DNA of 64,000 bases from Halobacillus shinanisalinarum (GCF_022919835.1 NZ_CP095074.1:1-64000); one strand, 5' to 3'; numbered from the stretch's first letter, positions 16,760 through 28,438 are shown. The notes: generated by a model from the letters alone, not told the origin. Numbers and translations: made by a program.

Positions 16760-18439
16760 ATGAAATCATCACGAAAGAAAACATGGGTTTGGGTGGTCAC
16801 ACTAGGCTTGCTCATAGTCGGTCTTTTTTTATGGCTATACCCTTTTCCTTCCTCAAAAAAGGTTGATTTTTCTCCTTCAGCCAATCCACTTTTTTATGAA
16901 GGAGATCGTTCCGAACAGTTCAATGGAATGACAAAAAAGGATCGTTTATATGTGCCGGTTGATTACATTCAACATGTGGTTGACCCACACATCGTATACG
17001 ATGAGCAAAGCCAGTCTTTAATTATAACAAGGGCACAAAATGTCTATCAAATCCCACAATCGGAAGCTTTTTATCGAAAAAACGATAGAAAAAGATACTC
17101 TCCCTTTCCCCCATTGATTAAAGAGGAGGGGCAGCAATGGCTGGCTGCTGATTTTTTGCAAGATATCTATGCACTCTCAGTTAAGACGTACCCAAACGGG
17201 GCCGTTCATATTTTACCGCATGGATTTGAAAAGAAAACTGCGGCTGTTAAAACCGATTTAAAAGAATATATGTACGATCTAAGAAGCCAGCCTACCGTAA
17301 CGTCATCCTATTATACCAGTCTTCAAGCATTAGACAAGGTGCAAGTTTTGCAAGAAGACAGTGGCTTTTATCTTATTGTCATGAGTAAGGGGTACACAGG
17401 CTACATTCCTCAAGACGCTCTAACAATAAGAGGGGAAGTAACTGTGGAGACACGTATCCCACCTGAGGAAACGGTGAAAGTAACAGAGCTCACGCGCCCG
17501 ATTCACCTAGCATGGGATGGTATCTATACTGCAGATGCAAATCCGGAAGAGGTAAAAAAATACTCCGGTGTAGATGTGCTGTCGCCCACATGGTTTACCC
17601 TTTCGAACCAAAATGGAGACATACATAGTTTAGCTGCCGATTCCTATGTTCAATCTGCCCATGCAAATGGCGACAAGGTTTGGGCGCTTTTCTCTAATGA
17701 TTTTGATCCTGAGCTTACTTCGAAGGTTCTACCTTCATACAAAAAGAGGTCACACATGATCCAGCAGCTGCTGCAGTATGCAAAGCAATATAAGCTTGAT
17801 GGGATCAATTTAGACTTTGAAAATGTATATGAAGAAGACGGAAAATGGTTTACTCAATTCGTAAGAGAACTGGCTCCTCTTGCTCATAAGCAGGGACTAG
17901 TCGTATCTGTTGATATAACCTTTATCTCAAGCAGCGGTCAATGGTCGGGGTTTTACGAGCGAGCGGAACTTTCTGAAGCAGCCGATTTTATTGCTGTGAT
18001 GGCTTATGACGAGCATTGGGCAACGTCTTCGCAAGCAGGCAGTGTTGCTAGTCTCCCCTGGGTTGAAAGCAACTTGCAAGCCTTACTTAAGGAAGTTCCA
18101 AGTGAGCAGCTGCTTCTCGGCATTCCTTTATATACGCGGTTATGGGAAGAGAAGAATGGTAAAGTTAGTTCCACTTCAATGACTATGGACGAAGCTGAAC
18201 AGTGGGTAAAGGACAATGGCTTAACACCTGAGCTTGATGAGTCGTCCGGCCAACATTTTATTCGGACAACCAAAGACGGAACGACCTACAAAATGTGGCT
18301 AGAGAATGAAACGTCATTGAAAAAACGCATCAAATTAATAAGGAAGTACGACCTGGCAGGTATTGCTACTTGGAGTGTATATTTTGCTAATGAAGACACA
18401 TGGAACTTTATAGATGAACAATTAAAATTAAGTGAATGA
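16760..18439 (+). CDS. Membrane-anchored glycoside hydrolase family 18-like protein
   Basis: Protein of 559 residues with an N-terminal signal anchor (about 8-28, VWVVTLGLLIVGLFLWLYPF), a region resembling copper-amine-oxidase-like and SH3 wall-binding domains (about 60-240), and a C-terminal GH18 barrel. The GH18 motif is DGINLDFE, with catalytic Glu near residue 354, and VMAYDEHW lies on a later strand. Family relatives include spore-cortex and wall hydrolases (YaaH/YdhD/YvbX type), so peptidoglycan is a likely substrate. The start is uncertain between TTG 16751 and ATG 16760; GAAAGGA lies upstream. It is opposite to plsY. Confidence 0.85.
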   Translation: MKSSRKKTWVWVVTLGLLIVGLFLWLYPFPSSKKVDFSPSANPLFYEGDRSEQFNGMTKKDRLYVPVDYIQHVVDPHIVYDEQSQSLIITRAQNVYQIPQSEAFYRKNDRKRYSPFPPLIKEEGQQWLAADFLQDIYALSVKTYPNGAVHILPHGFEKKTAAVKTDLKEYMYDLRSQPTVTSSYYTSLQALDKVQVLQEDSGFYLIVMSKGYTGYIPQDALTIRGEVTVETRIPPEETVKVTELTRPIHLAWDGIYTADANPEEVKKYSGVDVLSPTWFTLSNQNGDIHSLAADSYVQSAHANGDKVWALFSNDFDPELTSKVLPSYKKRSHMIQQLLQYAKQYKLDGINLDFENVYEEDGKWFTQFVRELAPLAHKQGLVVSVDITFISSSGQWSGFYERAELSEAADFIAVMAYDEHWATSSQAGSVASLPWVESNLQALLKEVPSEQLLLGIPLYTRLWEEKNGKVSSTSMTMDEAEQWVKDNGLTPELDESSGQHFIRTTKDGTTYKMWLENETSLKKRIKLIRKYDLAGIATWSVYFANEDTWNFIDEQLKLSE

Positions 18440-18552
18440 ATCAGAAGCTTTTTAGGAATGAGGCCTTTTGTCGAAGCTGCACAAAATGTTTCGAATTCTG
18501 AAAATGTGGGAACATATATTTGATATTTATTTATTAGGTAAGGGGGAAGGTC

Positions 18553-19620
18553 ATGATTACGTTTAAGGATGTGACAAAAACATATCCTGATGGAACCACC
18601 GCCATCAAGTCCATTCAACTGGAGGTTCAAGAAGGTGAATTACTCGTTTTAATTGGCCCCAGTGGGTGTGGAAAAACCACAACGATGAAGATGATTAATC
18701 GCCTAATAGAACCTACGGAAGGAGCGGTTATGATACATAATCAAGATATTAGGGAGTATAACATTCATGAACTCCGTTGGAATATTGGTTATGTGTTACA
18801 AGAAATTGCACTCTTTCCGCATATGACGATAGAAGAAAACATTTCTATTGTACCGGAAATGAAAAAGTGGAAAAAACAAAAGCTCACAAATCGAATTGAC
18901 GAATTGATGAATATGGTGGGGCTTGCGCCTGACACTTACAGAAAGCGACAGCCAAGCGAACTATCTGGAGGGGAGCAGCAAAGAATTGGCGTCCTTCGTG
19001 CCCTTGCAGCTGACCCGGACATTATTTTAATGGATGAGCCTTTTAGTGCACTTGATCCGATTAGCAGAGAACACCTGCAAAAAGATATTCGCAAGTTGCA
19101 GCAGGAAATAAAGAAAACGATTGTCTTTGTCACACACGACATTGATGAGGCGATGGCCATCGGTGATCGCGTCTGCTTAATGAAAGAAGGAGAAATTGTT
19201 CAGCTTGATAAACCACAGAACTTAATTTTACACCCCGCAAATTCCTTTGTTGAGGATTTTATCGGCGAAAGAAAGTCTCCCTGGCAAACAGCTATCGATG
19301 TCATTATGAGTCAAACCAAATCTCAAGTCTATCCTGAGGAAGATTATGAGGCAGGAATCGTTCCGAACAAGGGAACATATGCAATTAAGGGCAAGGAAGG
19401 TCAGTTAGTCTATGGTGTCCACAATGGAGATAAAGCAGATCTACCGCCCCTCGAGCATGGGATGACTTTAAGGGAGACAATGCAAGTTTTTGAAAATATA
19501 GATTATGAAGTGCTTCCTGTAGTAAATAACGGGGAATTGATTGGAACGTTATCGTATAAGGACATGGTGCTTCACCTCAAGAAACAAACAAAGGTGACTA
19601 ATGGGGTGGTGCAAACATGA
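18553..19620 (+). CDS. ABC transporter ATPase with CBS domain (OpuCA/EgtV type)
   Basis: ATP-binding subunit of a quaternary-amine type importer, 355 residues. Walker A GPSGCGKTTT (about 36-45), signature LSGGEQQRIGVLRAL and Walker B IILMDEPFSALDP are intact. One C-terminal CBS-type segment (about 285-345, LRETMQVFENIDYEVLPVVNNGELIG) suggests gating. GGGGGAAGG precedes the ATG. The stop overlaps the next start (ATGA), so the pair is translationally coupled. The partner is a permease-binding-protein fusion, as in Listeria BilE, whose family includes ergothioneine transporters (EgtU/EgtV); choline or glycine betaine are alternatives for a halophile. Confidence 0.88.
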   Translation: MITFKDVTKTYPDGTTAIKSIQLEVQEGELLVLIGPSGCGKTTTMKMINRLIEPTEGAVMIHNQDIREYNIHELRWNIGYVLQEIALFPHMTIEENISIVPEMKKWKKQKLTNRIDELMNMVGLAPDTYRKRQPSELSGGEQQRIGVLRALAADPDIILMDEPFSALDPISREHLQKDIRKLQQEIKKTIVFVTHDIDEAMAIGDRVCLMKEGEIVQLDKPQNLILHPANSFVEDFIGERKSPWQTAIDVIMSQTKSQVYPEEDYEAGIVPNKGTYAIKGKEGQLVYGVHNGDKADLPPLEHGMTLRETMQVFENIDYEVLPVVNNGELIGTLSYKDMVLHLKKQTKVTNGVVQT

Positions 19621-21142
19621 ATACATTTATAGAAGTATATCAACAAAGACAAGATGTTTTTTATGAAAAAATATGGGAACACTTGCAAATTTCGATTATT
19701 GCATTAGTCGTTGCCACGTTAATTTCTGTTCCACTGGGCCTTTTATTGACGAGAAATAAACGGGTAGCTGAGCCGATTATCGGGGCGACGGCTGTTATGC
19801 AAACCATCCCAAGCCTAGCCGTGTTAGCTTTCCTTATTCCGTTCTTTGGCATTGGCAGAACCCCAGCTATCATTGCATTAACGGCTTATGGGCTTTTGCC
19901 TATCATTAGAAATACGTACACAGGTATTAAAGAAGTCAGTCCTGCTTTAAAGGAAGCGGCGACAGGGATGGGCATGAGTTCATTTAAACGATTATCAAAG
20001 GTTGAACTTCCGTTAGCTATGCCAGTTATTATGGCTGGTATTCGTACGTCAATGGTGTTAATCGTTGGAACAACAACAATTGCAGCATTGATCGGTGCGG
20101 GAGGATTAGGTGATTTAATCTTGCTCGGACTTGATCGTGGAGGCGATATAAACTTAATCCTTTTAGGTGCTATACCAGCAGCTCTATTAGCTATTATCCT
20201 AGATTTTATTCTTCGTCTATTTGAACGAACCTCCGCTAAATCGGGATTCCGATCCCTTGTCAGTTTACTCGTAATTGCAGCGCTTGTTGCGGTCGGCCCA
20301 CTTGCCTTTGGGGAAAAGCGAAAAATGATCTCGTTATAGGTGGAAAAATCGGTTCAGAACCAGCCATATTAATTAATATGTATAAAATGCTAATTGAGGA
20401 AGAAACAGATTTAAATGTAGGATTACAACCTAACTTAGGTAAGACCGATCTTGTGTTCAGTGCCCTTCAAGAAGGGAGTATTGACATTTATCCTGAATTT
20501 ACAGGGACAGCTCTTGTCTCCTTGTTAGATCAGCAAACTCAGAGCAATGACTCGCAGGAAGTTTATCAGCAAGCGAAGCAGGGCATGGCTGAAGAATATA
20601 ACTTAGCTTTCCTTCAGCCAATGCAATTTAATAATACGTATGCTGTGGCTACGACTCAAGAGTTAGCTGAGCAATATGATTTAGAGACCATCGGCGACTT
20701 AAAACCTATAGAAGGGCAGATTGCTGCTGGTTTCACACTCGAATTCAAGGATAGGCAAGATGGTTACCAGGGAATGAAAGAAGTGTATAATCTTAATATA
20801 AGTGAAGTCATTACGATGGATCCCGGCTTAAGACAAGGGGCGATCTCAAGCGGTGAAGTAGAAGTCATTGACGCTTATGCGACGGCCGGGTATATGGTTG
20901 ACCTAAATCTAAAAGTATTAGAAGATCCTAAGAATTTATTCCCGCCATATCAGGGTGCGCCTTTGATGAGACAGGAAACGCTTAATAAATATCCACAACT
21001 TGCGGATGTGCTCAATCAATTAGGTGGTAAAATAACCGGAGATCAAATGCGTCAAATGAACTATGAAGTAAGTTTTGAGGATCGCGATCCAGCGAAAGTA
21101 GCACGTGAATACCTTATAAGTGAAGGATTACTTGAGGAATAA
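19617..21142 (+). pseudogene. Permease-substrate-binding fusion of a betaine/ergothioneine-type ABC importer, frameshifted
   Basis: Residues 1-230 form a permease with about six helices and the coupling segment EAATGMGMSSFKRLSKVELPLAMPVI. After GEKRK the frame ends because the A run at 20321-20325 has five A; six would give KNDLVIGGKIGSEPAILINMYK and continue as an OpuAC-type binding domain to 21142 (DVYPEFTG-like DIYPEFTGTAL, GDLKPIEGQIAAGF). The restored protein has about 508 residues, normal for EgtU/BilEB fusions. Without repair, the permease has no binding domain, and the remaining part could start only at an internal ATG (20378) without a ribosome site. Confidence 0.85.
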
Positions 21143-21155
21143 GGAGGACCCACCG

Positions 21156-21572
21156 ATGTTTACTAATCCAGACCAGGAGCAAATTAAGAAACTGTTGAGT
21201 GAATCAAAGACGATTGCTGTTGTCGGGCTGTCCGATAAACCACATCGAACATCCTATCAAGTAAGTGAAGCAATGCAGCGTGCCGGTTATAAAATAATCC
21301 CGGTGAATCCAACGATTACAGAGTCTCTCGGAGAAAAATCTTATCAACAATTGAGTGATGTGGATCAGCCGATCGATATTGTTAATGTGTTCAGGAGATC
21401 TGAGTACTTGCCTAAGATAGCCCAAGAGGCAGCTAGTATCGACTTTAAGGCATTCTGGGGGCAGCAAGGAGTCTTTCATGAAGAAGCCTACGCAGCATTA
21501 AAAAGTCATGACGGCCTCGTCATTATGGATACGTGTATCAAAGTGGCCCACTCGATTTTGGTTGGAAAATGA
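21156..21572 (+). CDS. yneT: YneT, CoA-binding domain protein
   Basis: Rossmann-fold CoA-binding protein of 138 residues. TIAVVGLSDKPHRTSYQV is the nucleotide-binding loop; PVNPTI, VFRRSEYLP and FWGQQGVF are family blocks, and the conserved Cys lies in MDTCIKVAH. The ATG at 21156 follows AAGGAGG; an earlier in-frame ATG overlaps the transporter gene. It lies upstream of parE as in B. subtilis, and a terminator separates them. Function unknown. Confidence 0.92.
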   Translation: MFTNPDQEQIKKLLSESKTIAVVGLSDKPHRTSYQVSEAMQRAGYKIIPVNPTITESLGEKSYQQLSDVDQPIDIVNVFRRSEYLPKIAQEAASIDFKAFWGQQGVFHEEAYAALKSHDGLVIMDTCIKVAHSILVGK

Positions 21573-21584
21573 AATATTTTAGGT

Positions 21585-21613
21585 AAAATCCCTGCTGTGG
21601 CAGGGATTTTTTC
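21585..21613 (+). terminator. Rho-independent terminator after yneT
   Basis: Arms AAAATCCCTGC / GCAGGGATTTT, four-base loop, run of T. Confidence 0.9.
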
Positions 21614-21635
21614 TCGTGATCATTGATCATTGTAT

Positions 21636-21663
21636 TTGCGGATTTAAATAAAACCGCTACAAT
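21636..21663 (+). promoter_or_regulatory. Putative sigma-A promoter of parEC
   Basis: TTGCGG (21636-21641), 16 bp spacer, TACAAT (21658-21663). The LexA box lies about 40 bp downstream. Confidence 0.5.
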
Positions 21664-21700
21664 ATAACAAGTGATGTATCTATATGAACGTTTACACAAA

Positions 21701-21714
21701 CGAACGTTTGTTCT
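21701..21714 (+). promoter_or_regulatory. LexA (DinR) box upstream of parE
   Basis: CGAACGTTTGTTCT contains perfect GAAC-N4-GTTC half sites, close to the Bacillus SOS box CGAACRNRYGTTCG. parE-parC belongs to the B. subtilis LexA regulon, so control is expected. A second GAACGTTT half site lies at 21686-21693. Confidence 0.75.
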
Positions 21715-21743
21715 ATTATAGATGTAGATGGTGTCGTTTTTAG

Positions 21744-23714
<1,971 letters not shown>

Positions 23715-23728
23715 AGGGGGATTTTCTG

Positions 23729-26182
23729 TTGGCTGAGGCAGAAAAGTTTTTAGATTTACCATTAGAGGAAGTACTGGGCGACCGATTTGGCCGTTATAGT
23801 AAATATATTATTCAGGAACGGGCACTTCCTGATGCCAGAGATGGCTTGAAGCCTGTTCAACGCCGGATTTTATACGCGATGCACCAGGAGAGAAATACAC
23901 ATGACAAAGCGTACCGGAAATCAGCTAAAACCGTTGGTACGGTGATCGGTAATTATCACCCACACGGCGATTCATCTGTGTATGAAGCGATGGTACGCCT
24001 AAGTCAAGATTGGAAAGTTCGTAAATCGCTGATTGAAATGCACGGGAACAACGGGAGTGTGGATGGAGATCCACCCGCTGCCATGCGTTATACGGAGGCG
24101 AGATTATCCAGTATTTCTTCAGAATTACTAAGAGATATTGAGAAGGAAACGGTTGAACATATTCCGAACTTTGACGATACCATTGAGGAACCAACCGTAT
24201 TGCCAGCGAAGTTTCCGAATTTACTTGCAAATGGATCGACAGGAATTTCAGCAGGATATGCAACTGAAATCCCTCCACACAACCTCGGGGAAGTCATTGA
24301 CGCTGTTATTATGAAAATTGATAAGCCAAGTTCTTCAGTCGAAGAGTTAATGACGAAGCTAAAAGGTCCTGATTTTCCAACGGGTGGAACGATTCAAGGG
24401 ATTGAAGGTCTAAGGAAAGCCTACGAGACTGGTAAAGGTAAAATTGTCCTGCGCGGCCGAGCAGCTGTCCAGTCTGTACGTGGCGGACGTGAACAGATTG
24501 TGATTGATGAGATTCCATATGATGTGAATAAAGCTACATTAGTAAAACGAATGGATGAGCTTCGGATTGATCGTAAGGTGGAAGGAATATCGGAGGTACG
24601 GGATGAAACAGATCGTACAGGGATGAGAATTGTTGTTGAACTAAAAAAGGATGCCAACAGTGAAGGAGTTCTCAATTACCTTTACAAACATACTGATCTC
24701 CAAATTGCTTATAACTTTAACATGGTTGCGATCCATGATCGTACACCTAAGTTACTAAGCTTGCCGATGATGTTAGATGCTTATATTAAACACCAGCGGG
24801 AAGTAGTAACACGCCAATCCCTTTACGATTTAAATAAAGCGAACCGCCGTGCACATATTGTTGAAGGGCTCATTAAAGCGATTTCCATACTCGATGAAGT
24901 GATTGCTACAATTCGGAGTTCAAATGATAAGCAGGATGCCAAACAGCAGTTGATTGCAGCATACGACTTTACAGAAGAGCAGTCTGAAGCGATTGTGACT
25001 TTGCAGCTTTACAGGTTAACAAATACCGATATTACCGAACTGCAAAAGGAAGCGGACGAGCTAAAAGAAAAGATTAGCTATTTAGAAAAACTTCTTGCCA
25101 GTGAGCATGAATTATTTAAAGTCATTAAAGCAGATCTGCGAGCGATGAAGAAGCAGTACAACGATGATCGTATAACTCAAATCGAAGAAAAAGTGCAAGA
25201 GTTGAAGGTCGATTTGGAAGTAACCGTTGCGAGTGAAGATATTCTCGTTACTGTTACGAAGGATGGCTACATTAAGCGAACGAGCTTGCGTTCCTATGCC
25301 GCTTCAAACGGCAAGGATTTTGCTATGAAGGATGGAGACCATATCCTCAGGCTGTTTGAAATCAATACGACTGATAACTTGCTTCTGTTCACGAACCTCG
25401 GAAAATACTTGTTCATTCCCGTGCACAAGCTGCCAGATATCCGCTGGAAAGACCTCGGGCAGCACATCGCTAACCTCGTTTCGATTGAAAAAGAAGAGTT
25501 TATTGTCGAAGCGATTCCGGTTCGTGAATTTAAAGATGGAAACTACTTAATCTTCTTTACGAAAAACGGGATGGTTAAAAAGAGTGATTTACCGCTTTAT
25601 CATGCACAGCGCCATTCTAAGCCATTAGTAGCGGTAAACCTAAAAGGTGAGGATGAGGTTGTTGATGTCCATGTGACTTCAGGCGATTCACACTTATTCA
25701 TTGCATCAAATAAAGCCTATGGTCTCTGGTATCATGAGGAAGAGGTAAACGCCGTAGGCCAACGAGCAGCTGGAGTGAAAGCCATCCAGCTTAAAGACGG
25801 AGAACATGTGGTTTCCGGTCAAACGTTTGATGCATCAAAAGACCCCTCGATTTTGATCACGACCCATCGTGCAGCAGTAAAACGAATGCGATTAAAGGAG
25901 TTTGAACAGACTTCAAGAGCGAAACGTGGTGTCGTCATGCTAAGAGAGTTGAAAAGTAACCCTCATAGACTTATTGATTTGCATATGGTTTCAGCTCAGG
26001 ATCAACTTGTGTTAAAAACAGTAAAAGAGGAATTAGCAACCGTAAACCCAATGGACTTCAAAGCAAATGATCGGTACAGTAACGGATCATATGTTATAGA
26101 TATAGAACAAAGCGGGGAAGTAATTGAAGCTTGGGTACAGCCTGAGTATGAGATTCCTTTTGCGGAGGAAAACAGCGAATAG
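23729..26182 (+). CDS. parC: DNA topoisomerase IV subunit A
   Basis: Breakage-reunion subunit of topoisomerase IV, 817 residues. The catalytic tyrosine is Tyr121 in MRYTEARLS. The quinolone-determining segment reads HPHGDSSVYEAM with Ser82 and Glu86 (the positions of S. aureus Ser80 and Glu84), so the common resistance substitutions are absent. The C-terminal half is the beta-pinwheel DNA-wrapping domain. It starts at a TTG after AAAGGGGG. A strong terminator closes the parEC operon. Confidence 0.96.
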   Translation: MAEAEKFLDLPLEEVLGDRFGRYSKYIIQERALPDARDGLKPVQRRILYAMHQERNTHDKAYRKSAKTVGTVIGNYHPHGDSSVYEAMVRLSQDWKVRKSLIEMHGNNGSVDGDPPAAMRYTEARLSSISSELLRDIEKETVEHIPNFDDTIEEPTVLPAKFPNLLANGSTGISAGYATEIPPHNLGEVIDAVIMKIDKPSSSVEELMTKLKGPDFPTGGTIQGIEGLRKAYETGKGKIVLRGRAAVQSVRGGREQIVIDEIPYDVNKATLVKRMDELRIDRKVEGISEVRDETDRTGMRIVVELKKDANSEGVLNYLYKHTDLQIAYNFNMVAIHDRTPKLLSLPMMLDAYIKHQREVVTRQSLYDLNKANRRAHIVEGLIKAISILDEVIATIRSSNDKQDAKQQLIAAYDFTEEQSEAIVTLQLYRLTNTDITELQKEADELKEKISYLEKLLASEHELFKVIKADLRAMKKQYNDDRITQIEEKVQELKVDLEVTVASEDILVTVTKDGYIKRTSLRSYAASNGKDFAMKDGDHILRLFEINTTDNLLLFTNLGKYLFIPVHKLPDIRWKDLGQHIANLVSIEKEEFIVEAIPVREFKDGNYLIFFTKNGMVKKSDLPLYHAQRHSKPLVAVNLKGEDEVVDVHVTSGDSHLFIASNKAYGLWYHEEEVNAVGQRAAGVKAIQLKDGEHVVSGQTFDASKDPSILITTHRAAVKRMRLKEFEQTSRAKRGVVMLRELKSNPHRLIDLHMVSAQDQLVLKTVKEELATVNPMDFKANDRYSNGSYVIDIEQSGEVIEAWVQPEYEIPFAEENSE

Positions 26183-26250
26183 TAGGCTGACCCTTCTCCA
26201 GCCGTTAAAAAATGAAGCACATTTCTATATTTCGTCTCATGAGATAATGA

Positions 26251-26299
26251 AAAGGCTCCTGATTTTGGACAATATCCCAAGATCGGAAGCCTTTTTAAG
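26251..26299 (+). terminator. Rho-independent terminator after parC
   Basis: Long stem: AAAGGCTCCTGATTTTGG pairs with CCAAGATCGGAAGCCTTT at 15 of 18 positions (two of the rest are wobbles), then TT. Confidence 0.85.
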
Positions 26300-26570
26300 T
26301 TGCTTCAGGGTATTAATGACCCACGAGCATCATTATTCTTTTTAATTTACATGGCTCAAAATACGCATATATGGCTCTATATCGTGCATATATTGTTAGA
26401 ATGTCATCTTTTGAATCTACACCGGCTTGTTTAGTTTTCCCAGAAGGCAAGGCCCATTCGGCGGTGTTGGAACATCCTTTCATACATGAACAAGACGCCT
26501 CTGCTTTTCTATTGTTTTTTCTGAAAAATGTGATAAACTGAATGTATATTCATAAATGAGGGGTAGGTGT
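26300..26570. other. Gap between parC and the TetR gene
   Basis: AT-rich with several ATATAT patches (26365-26395). No gene on either strand. The last 40 bases hold the ribosome site GAGGGG of the regulator. Confidence 0.5.
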
Positions 26571-27197
26571 ATGGCTAATTTAAGAGAAACGATCATTCAA
26601 ACGTCTCTCATGTTATTTGAACAACATGGCTTCCATGGTGTAACCGTCAATCAAATTGTAAAATCTTCGAATACATCAAAGGGAGGATTTTATCACCATT
26701 TCACTTCTAAAGATGAGCTTCTTTTTGTCATCCACGATACCTTTATTACATACGTTCTTAAAGAAGCAAAAGTGGCCAATCACACTCATACTTCTCCTGT
26801 TGATAAAATACAATCGATCATTCGTGCTTTCGTAAAGGTGTTTGATTTGTATAAACCTCATATCTCCGTCTTTTATCAAGAGAACCTGTACTTGAAGCCG
26901 GAATACGAAGAACAGATTAAATACAAGCGTGATCAATTTAAACAGATGGTTTTACGTGTGATTGAAGAAGGTCAGCAATTAGGGAATTTTAGAAAAGAAT
27001 TGCCTGCCATTATTACAAGTATGGCGATCTTAGGAATGGTGAATTGGATTTACAAATGGTACAAGGATAATGGACAGTACACGATTGATGAAATTGCCGA
27101 TGTGTATGTTGATTTAATTCTTCATTCTTTACTCCCCTCGGAAAAGGAAGAAGAGTACCAACAGACGATGCTGAAAGTTCCTTTTTTTTACAGTTAA
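26571..27197 (+). CDS. TetR-family regulator of the leucine/acyl-CoA catabolism operon
   Basis: One-domain repressor of 208 residues. The N-terminal helix-turn-helix reads GFHGVTVNQIVKSSNTSKGGFYHHFTSKDELL, a textbook TetR DNA-binding region (about 20-52). The C-terminal helical domain (55-205) would bind a ligand, perhaps an acyl-CoA. The ATG at 26571 has GAGGGGTAGG upstream. It precedes the yngJ-like gene by 77 bp, in the same direction, and a palindrome in that gap is the likely operator. It resembles FadR-like TetR proteins of Bacillus, but the ligand is not readable. Confidence 0.85.
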   Translation: MANLRETIIQTSLMLFEQHGFHGVTVNQIVKSSNTSKGGFYHHFTSKDELLFVIHDTFITYVLKEAKVANHTHTSPVDKIQSIIRAFVKVFDLYKPHISVFYQENLYLKPEYEEQIKYKRDQFKQMVLRVIEEGQQLGNFRKELPAIITSMAILGMVNWIYKWYKDNGQYTIDEIADVYVDLILHSLLPSEKEEEYQQTMLKVPFFYS

Positions 27198-27198
27198 T

Positions 27199-27212
27199 AG
27201 TAAACGCTTACA
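27199..27212 (-). promoter_or_regulatory. cre site upstream of the leucine catabolism operon
   Basis: On the minus strand, TGTAAGCGTTTACT matches cre TGWAANCGNTNWCA at all but the last base. It lies just after the TetR gene and upstream of the TetR-type operator, so the operon is probably also under CcpA. Confidence 0.65.
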
Positions 27213-27235
27213 CGATTATTTTTTTGGCTAAATAC

Positions 27236-27253
27236 AGACCAACCAGTCGGTCT
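27236..27253. promoter_or_regulatory. Palindromic TetR-type operator
   Basis: AGACCAACCAGTCGGTCT has perfect AGACC/GGTCT arms and near-symmetric inside. It lies 22 bp before the acyl-CoA dehydrogenase start and suits the adjacent TetR regulator. Confidence 0.65.
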
Positions 27254-27274
27254 TTTTATTGAAGGAGGAGCTTC

Positions 27275-28417
27275 ATGAATTTTGAATTAACGAAAGAACA
27301 GGAAATGACAAGAAAAATGGTGAGAGATTTTGCGGATGGTGTTATTCGTCCGCGCGCGGTTGATATTGATGTAAATGCAGAGTTTCCAAAAGATATTTTT
27401 GATGAAATGGGGAAACTTGGTTTGCTTGGAATTCCCTTTCCTGAAGAGTATGGAGGATCGGGTGGAGATACGGTTACGTATGCGTTAGCTGCGGAGGAAA
27501 TCGCTAAGGTCTGCGGCTCAACGGGATTGAGTTATGCAGCTGCTGTTTCTCTTGGTGCTAGTCCCCTTTACTATTTCGGAACCGAAGAACAAAAGCAAAA
27601 GTATTTAACTCCGTTAGCAAAGGGGGAAACACTTGGTTCTTTTGGTTTAACAGAGCCTAATGCTGGATCTGATGCTGGTGGAACGCAAACACGCGCTGTT
27701 TTAGAAGGGGATCATTATGTCATCAATGGAGAAAAATGCTGGATCACAAATGCTGAGTATGCCGAAACGATTACTGTAACGGCTGTTTCAGGCCAAAGAG
27801 AAGATGGTAAAAACATTATCTCTGCTTTTATTATCCCTAAAGACACCCCTGGCATGAAGATTAGCAGTCCATATGAAAAAATGGGTGTCCGTGGCTCCAA
27901 TACGTGTGAAATTATTTTAGAAGATGTAAAAGTTCCTAAAGAAAATATCCTCGGTGATGAAAAAGGCGGCTTCAAACAGTTCTTGCATACTCTTGATGGG
28001 GGAAGAATTTCGATTGCTGCTCTTGCGGTGGGTATTGCACAGGCATCGTTAGACAAAGCGCTTGCCTATGCAAAAGAGAGAAAACAGTTTGGAAAACCAA
28101 TCTCGGATTTCCAGGCGATTCAATTTAAGCTCTCTGATATGGCAATGGAAGTAGAGCTTGCCCGCAACATGGTGTTAAAGGCTGCTTGGCTGAAAGATCA
28201 AAAGAAACCGTTTACAAAGGAATCGGCCTATGCCAAATTATTTGCCTCGGAAACAGCCTTCCGCTCCGCCAATCAGGCGATTCAAATTCATGGCGGCTAT
28301 GGTTACATGCGTGAGTATGAAGTGGAAAGGTATTTAAGAGATGCGAAGTTACTGGAGATTGGTGAGGGTACATCGGAAATTCAACGATTGGTTATTGCTC
28401 GTCAGTTAGGCTGTTAA
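27275..28417 (+). CDS. yngJ: acyl-CoA dehydrogenase (isovaleryl-CoA dehydrogenase by context)
   Basis: FAD-dependent dehydrogenase of 380 residues. FAD/substrate signatures include [17 protein letters not shown] and [12 protein letters not shown], and the C-terminal region has [23 protein letters not shown]. The context (carboxylase, methylglutaconyl-CoA hydratase, HMG-CoA lyase downstream) points to isovaleryl-CoA as the substrate. However, Glu364 in [10 protein letters not shown] occupies the catalytic position of short- and medium-chain enzymes; classic isovaleryl-CoA dehydrogenases have Ala or Gly there and use another Glu. The ATG follows GAAGGAGGAG. First gene of a seven-gene operon ordered as in B. 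subtilis yng. Confidence 0.9.
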   Translation: MNFELTKEQEMTRKMVRDFADGVIRPRAVDIDVNAEFPKDIFDEMGKLGLLGIPFPEEYGGSGGDTVTYALAAEEIAKVCGSTGLSYAAAVSLGASPLYYFGTEEQKQKYLTPLAKGETLGSFGLTEPNAGSDAGGTQTRAVLEGDHYVINGEKCWITNAEYAETITVTAVSGQREDGKNIISAFIIPKDTPGMKISSPYEKMGVRGSNTCEIILEDVKVPKENILGDEKGGFKQFLHTLDGGRISIAALAVGIAQASLDKALAYAKERKQFGKPISDFQAIQFKLSDMAMEVELARNMVLKAAWLKDQKKPFTKESAYAKLFASETAFRSANQAIQIHGGYGYMREYEVERYLRDAKLLEIGEGTSEIQRLVIARQLGC

Positions 28418-28438
28418 TACATTTAAGGAGGTTCATAC

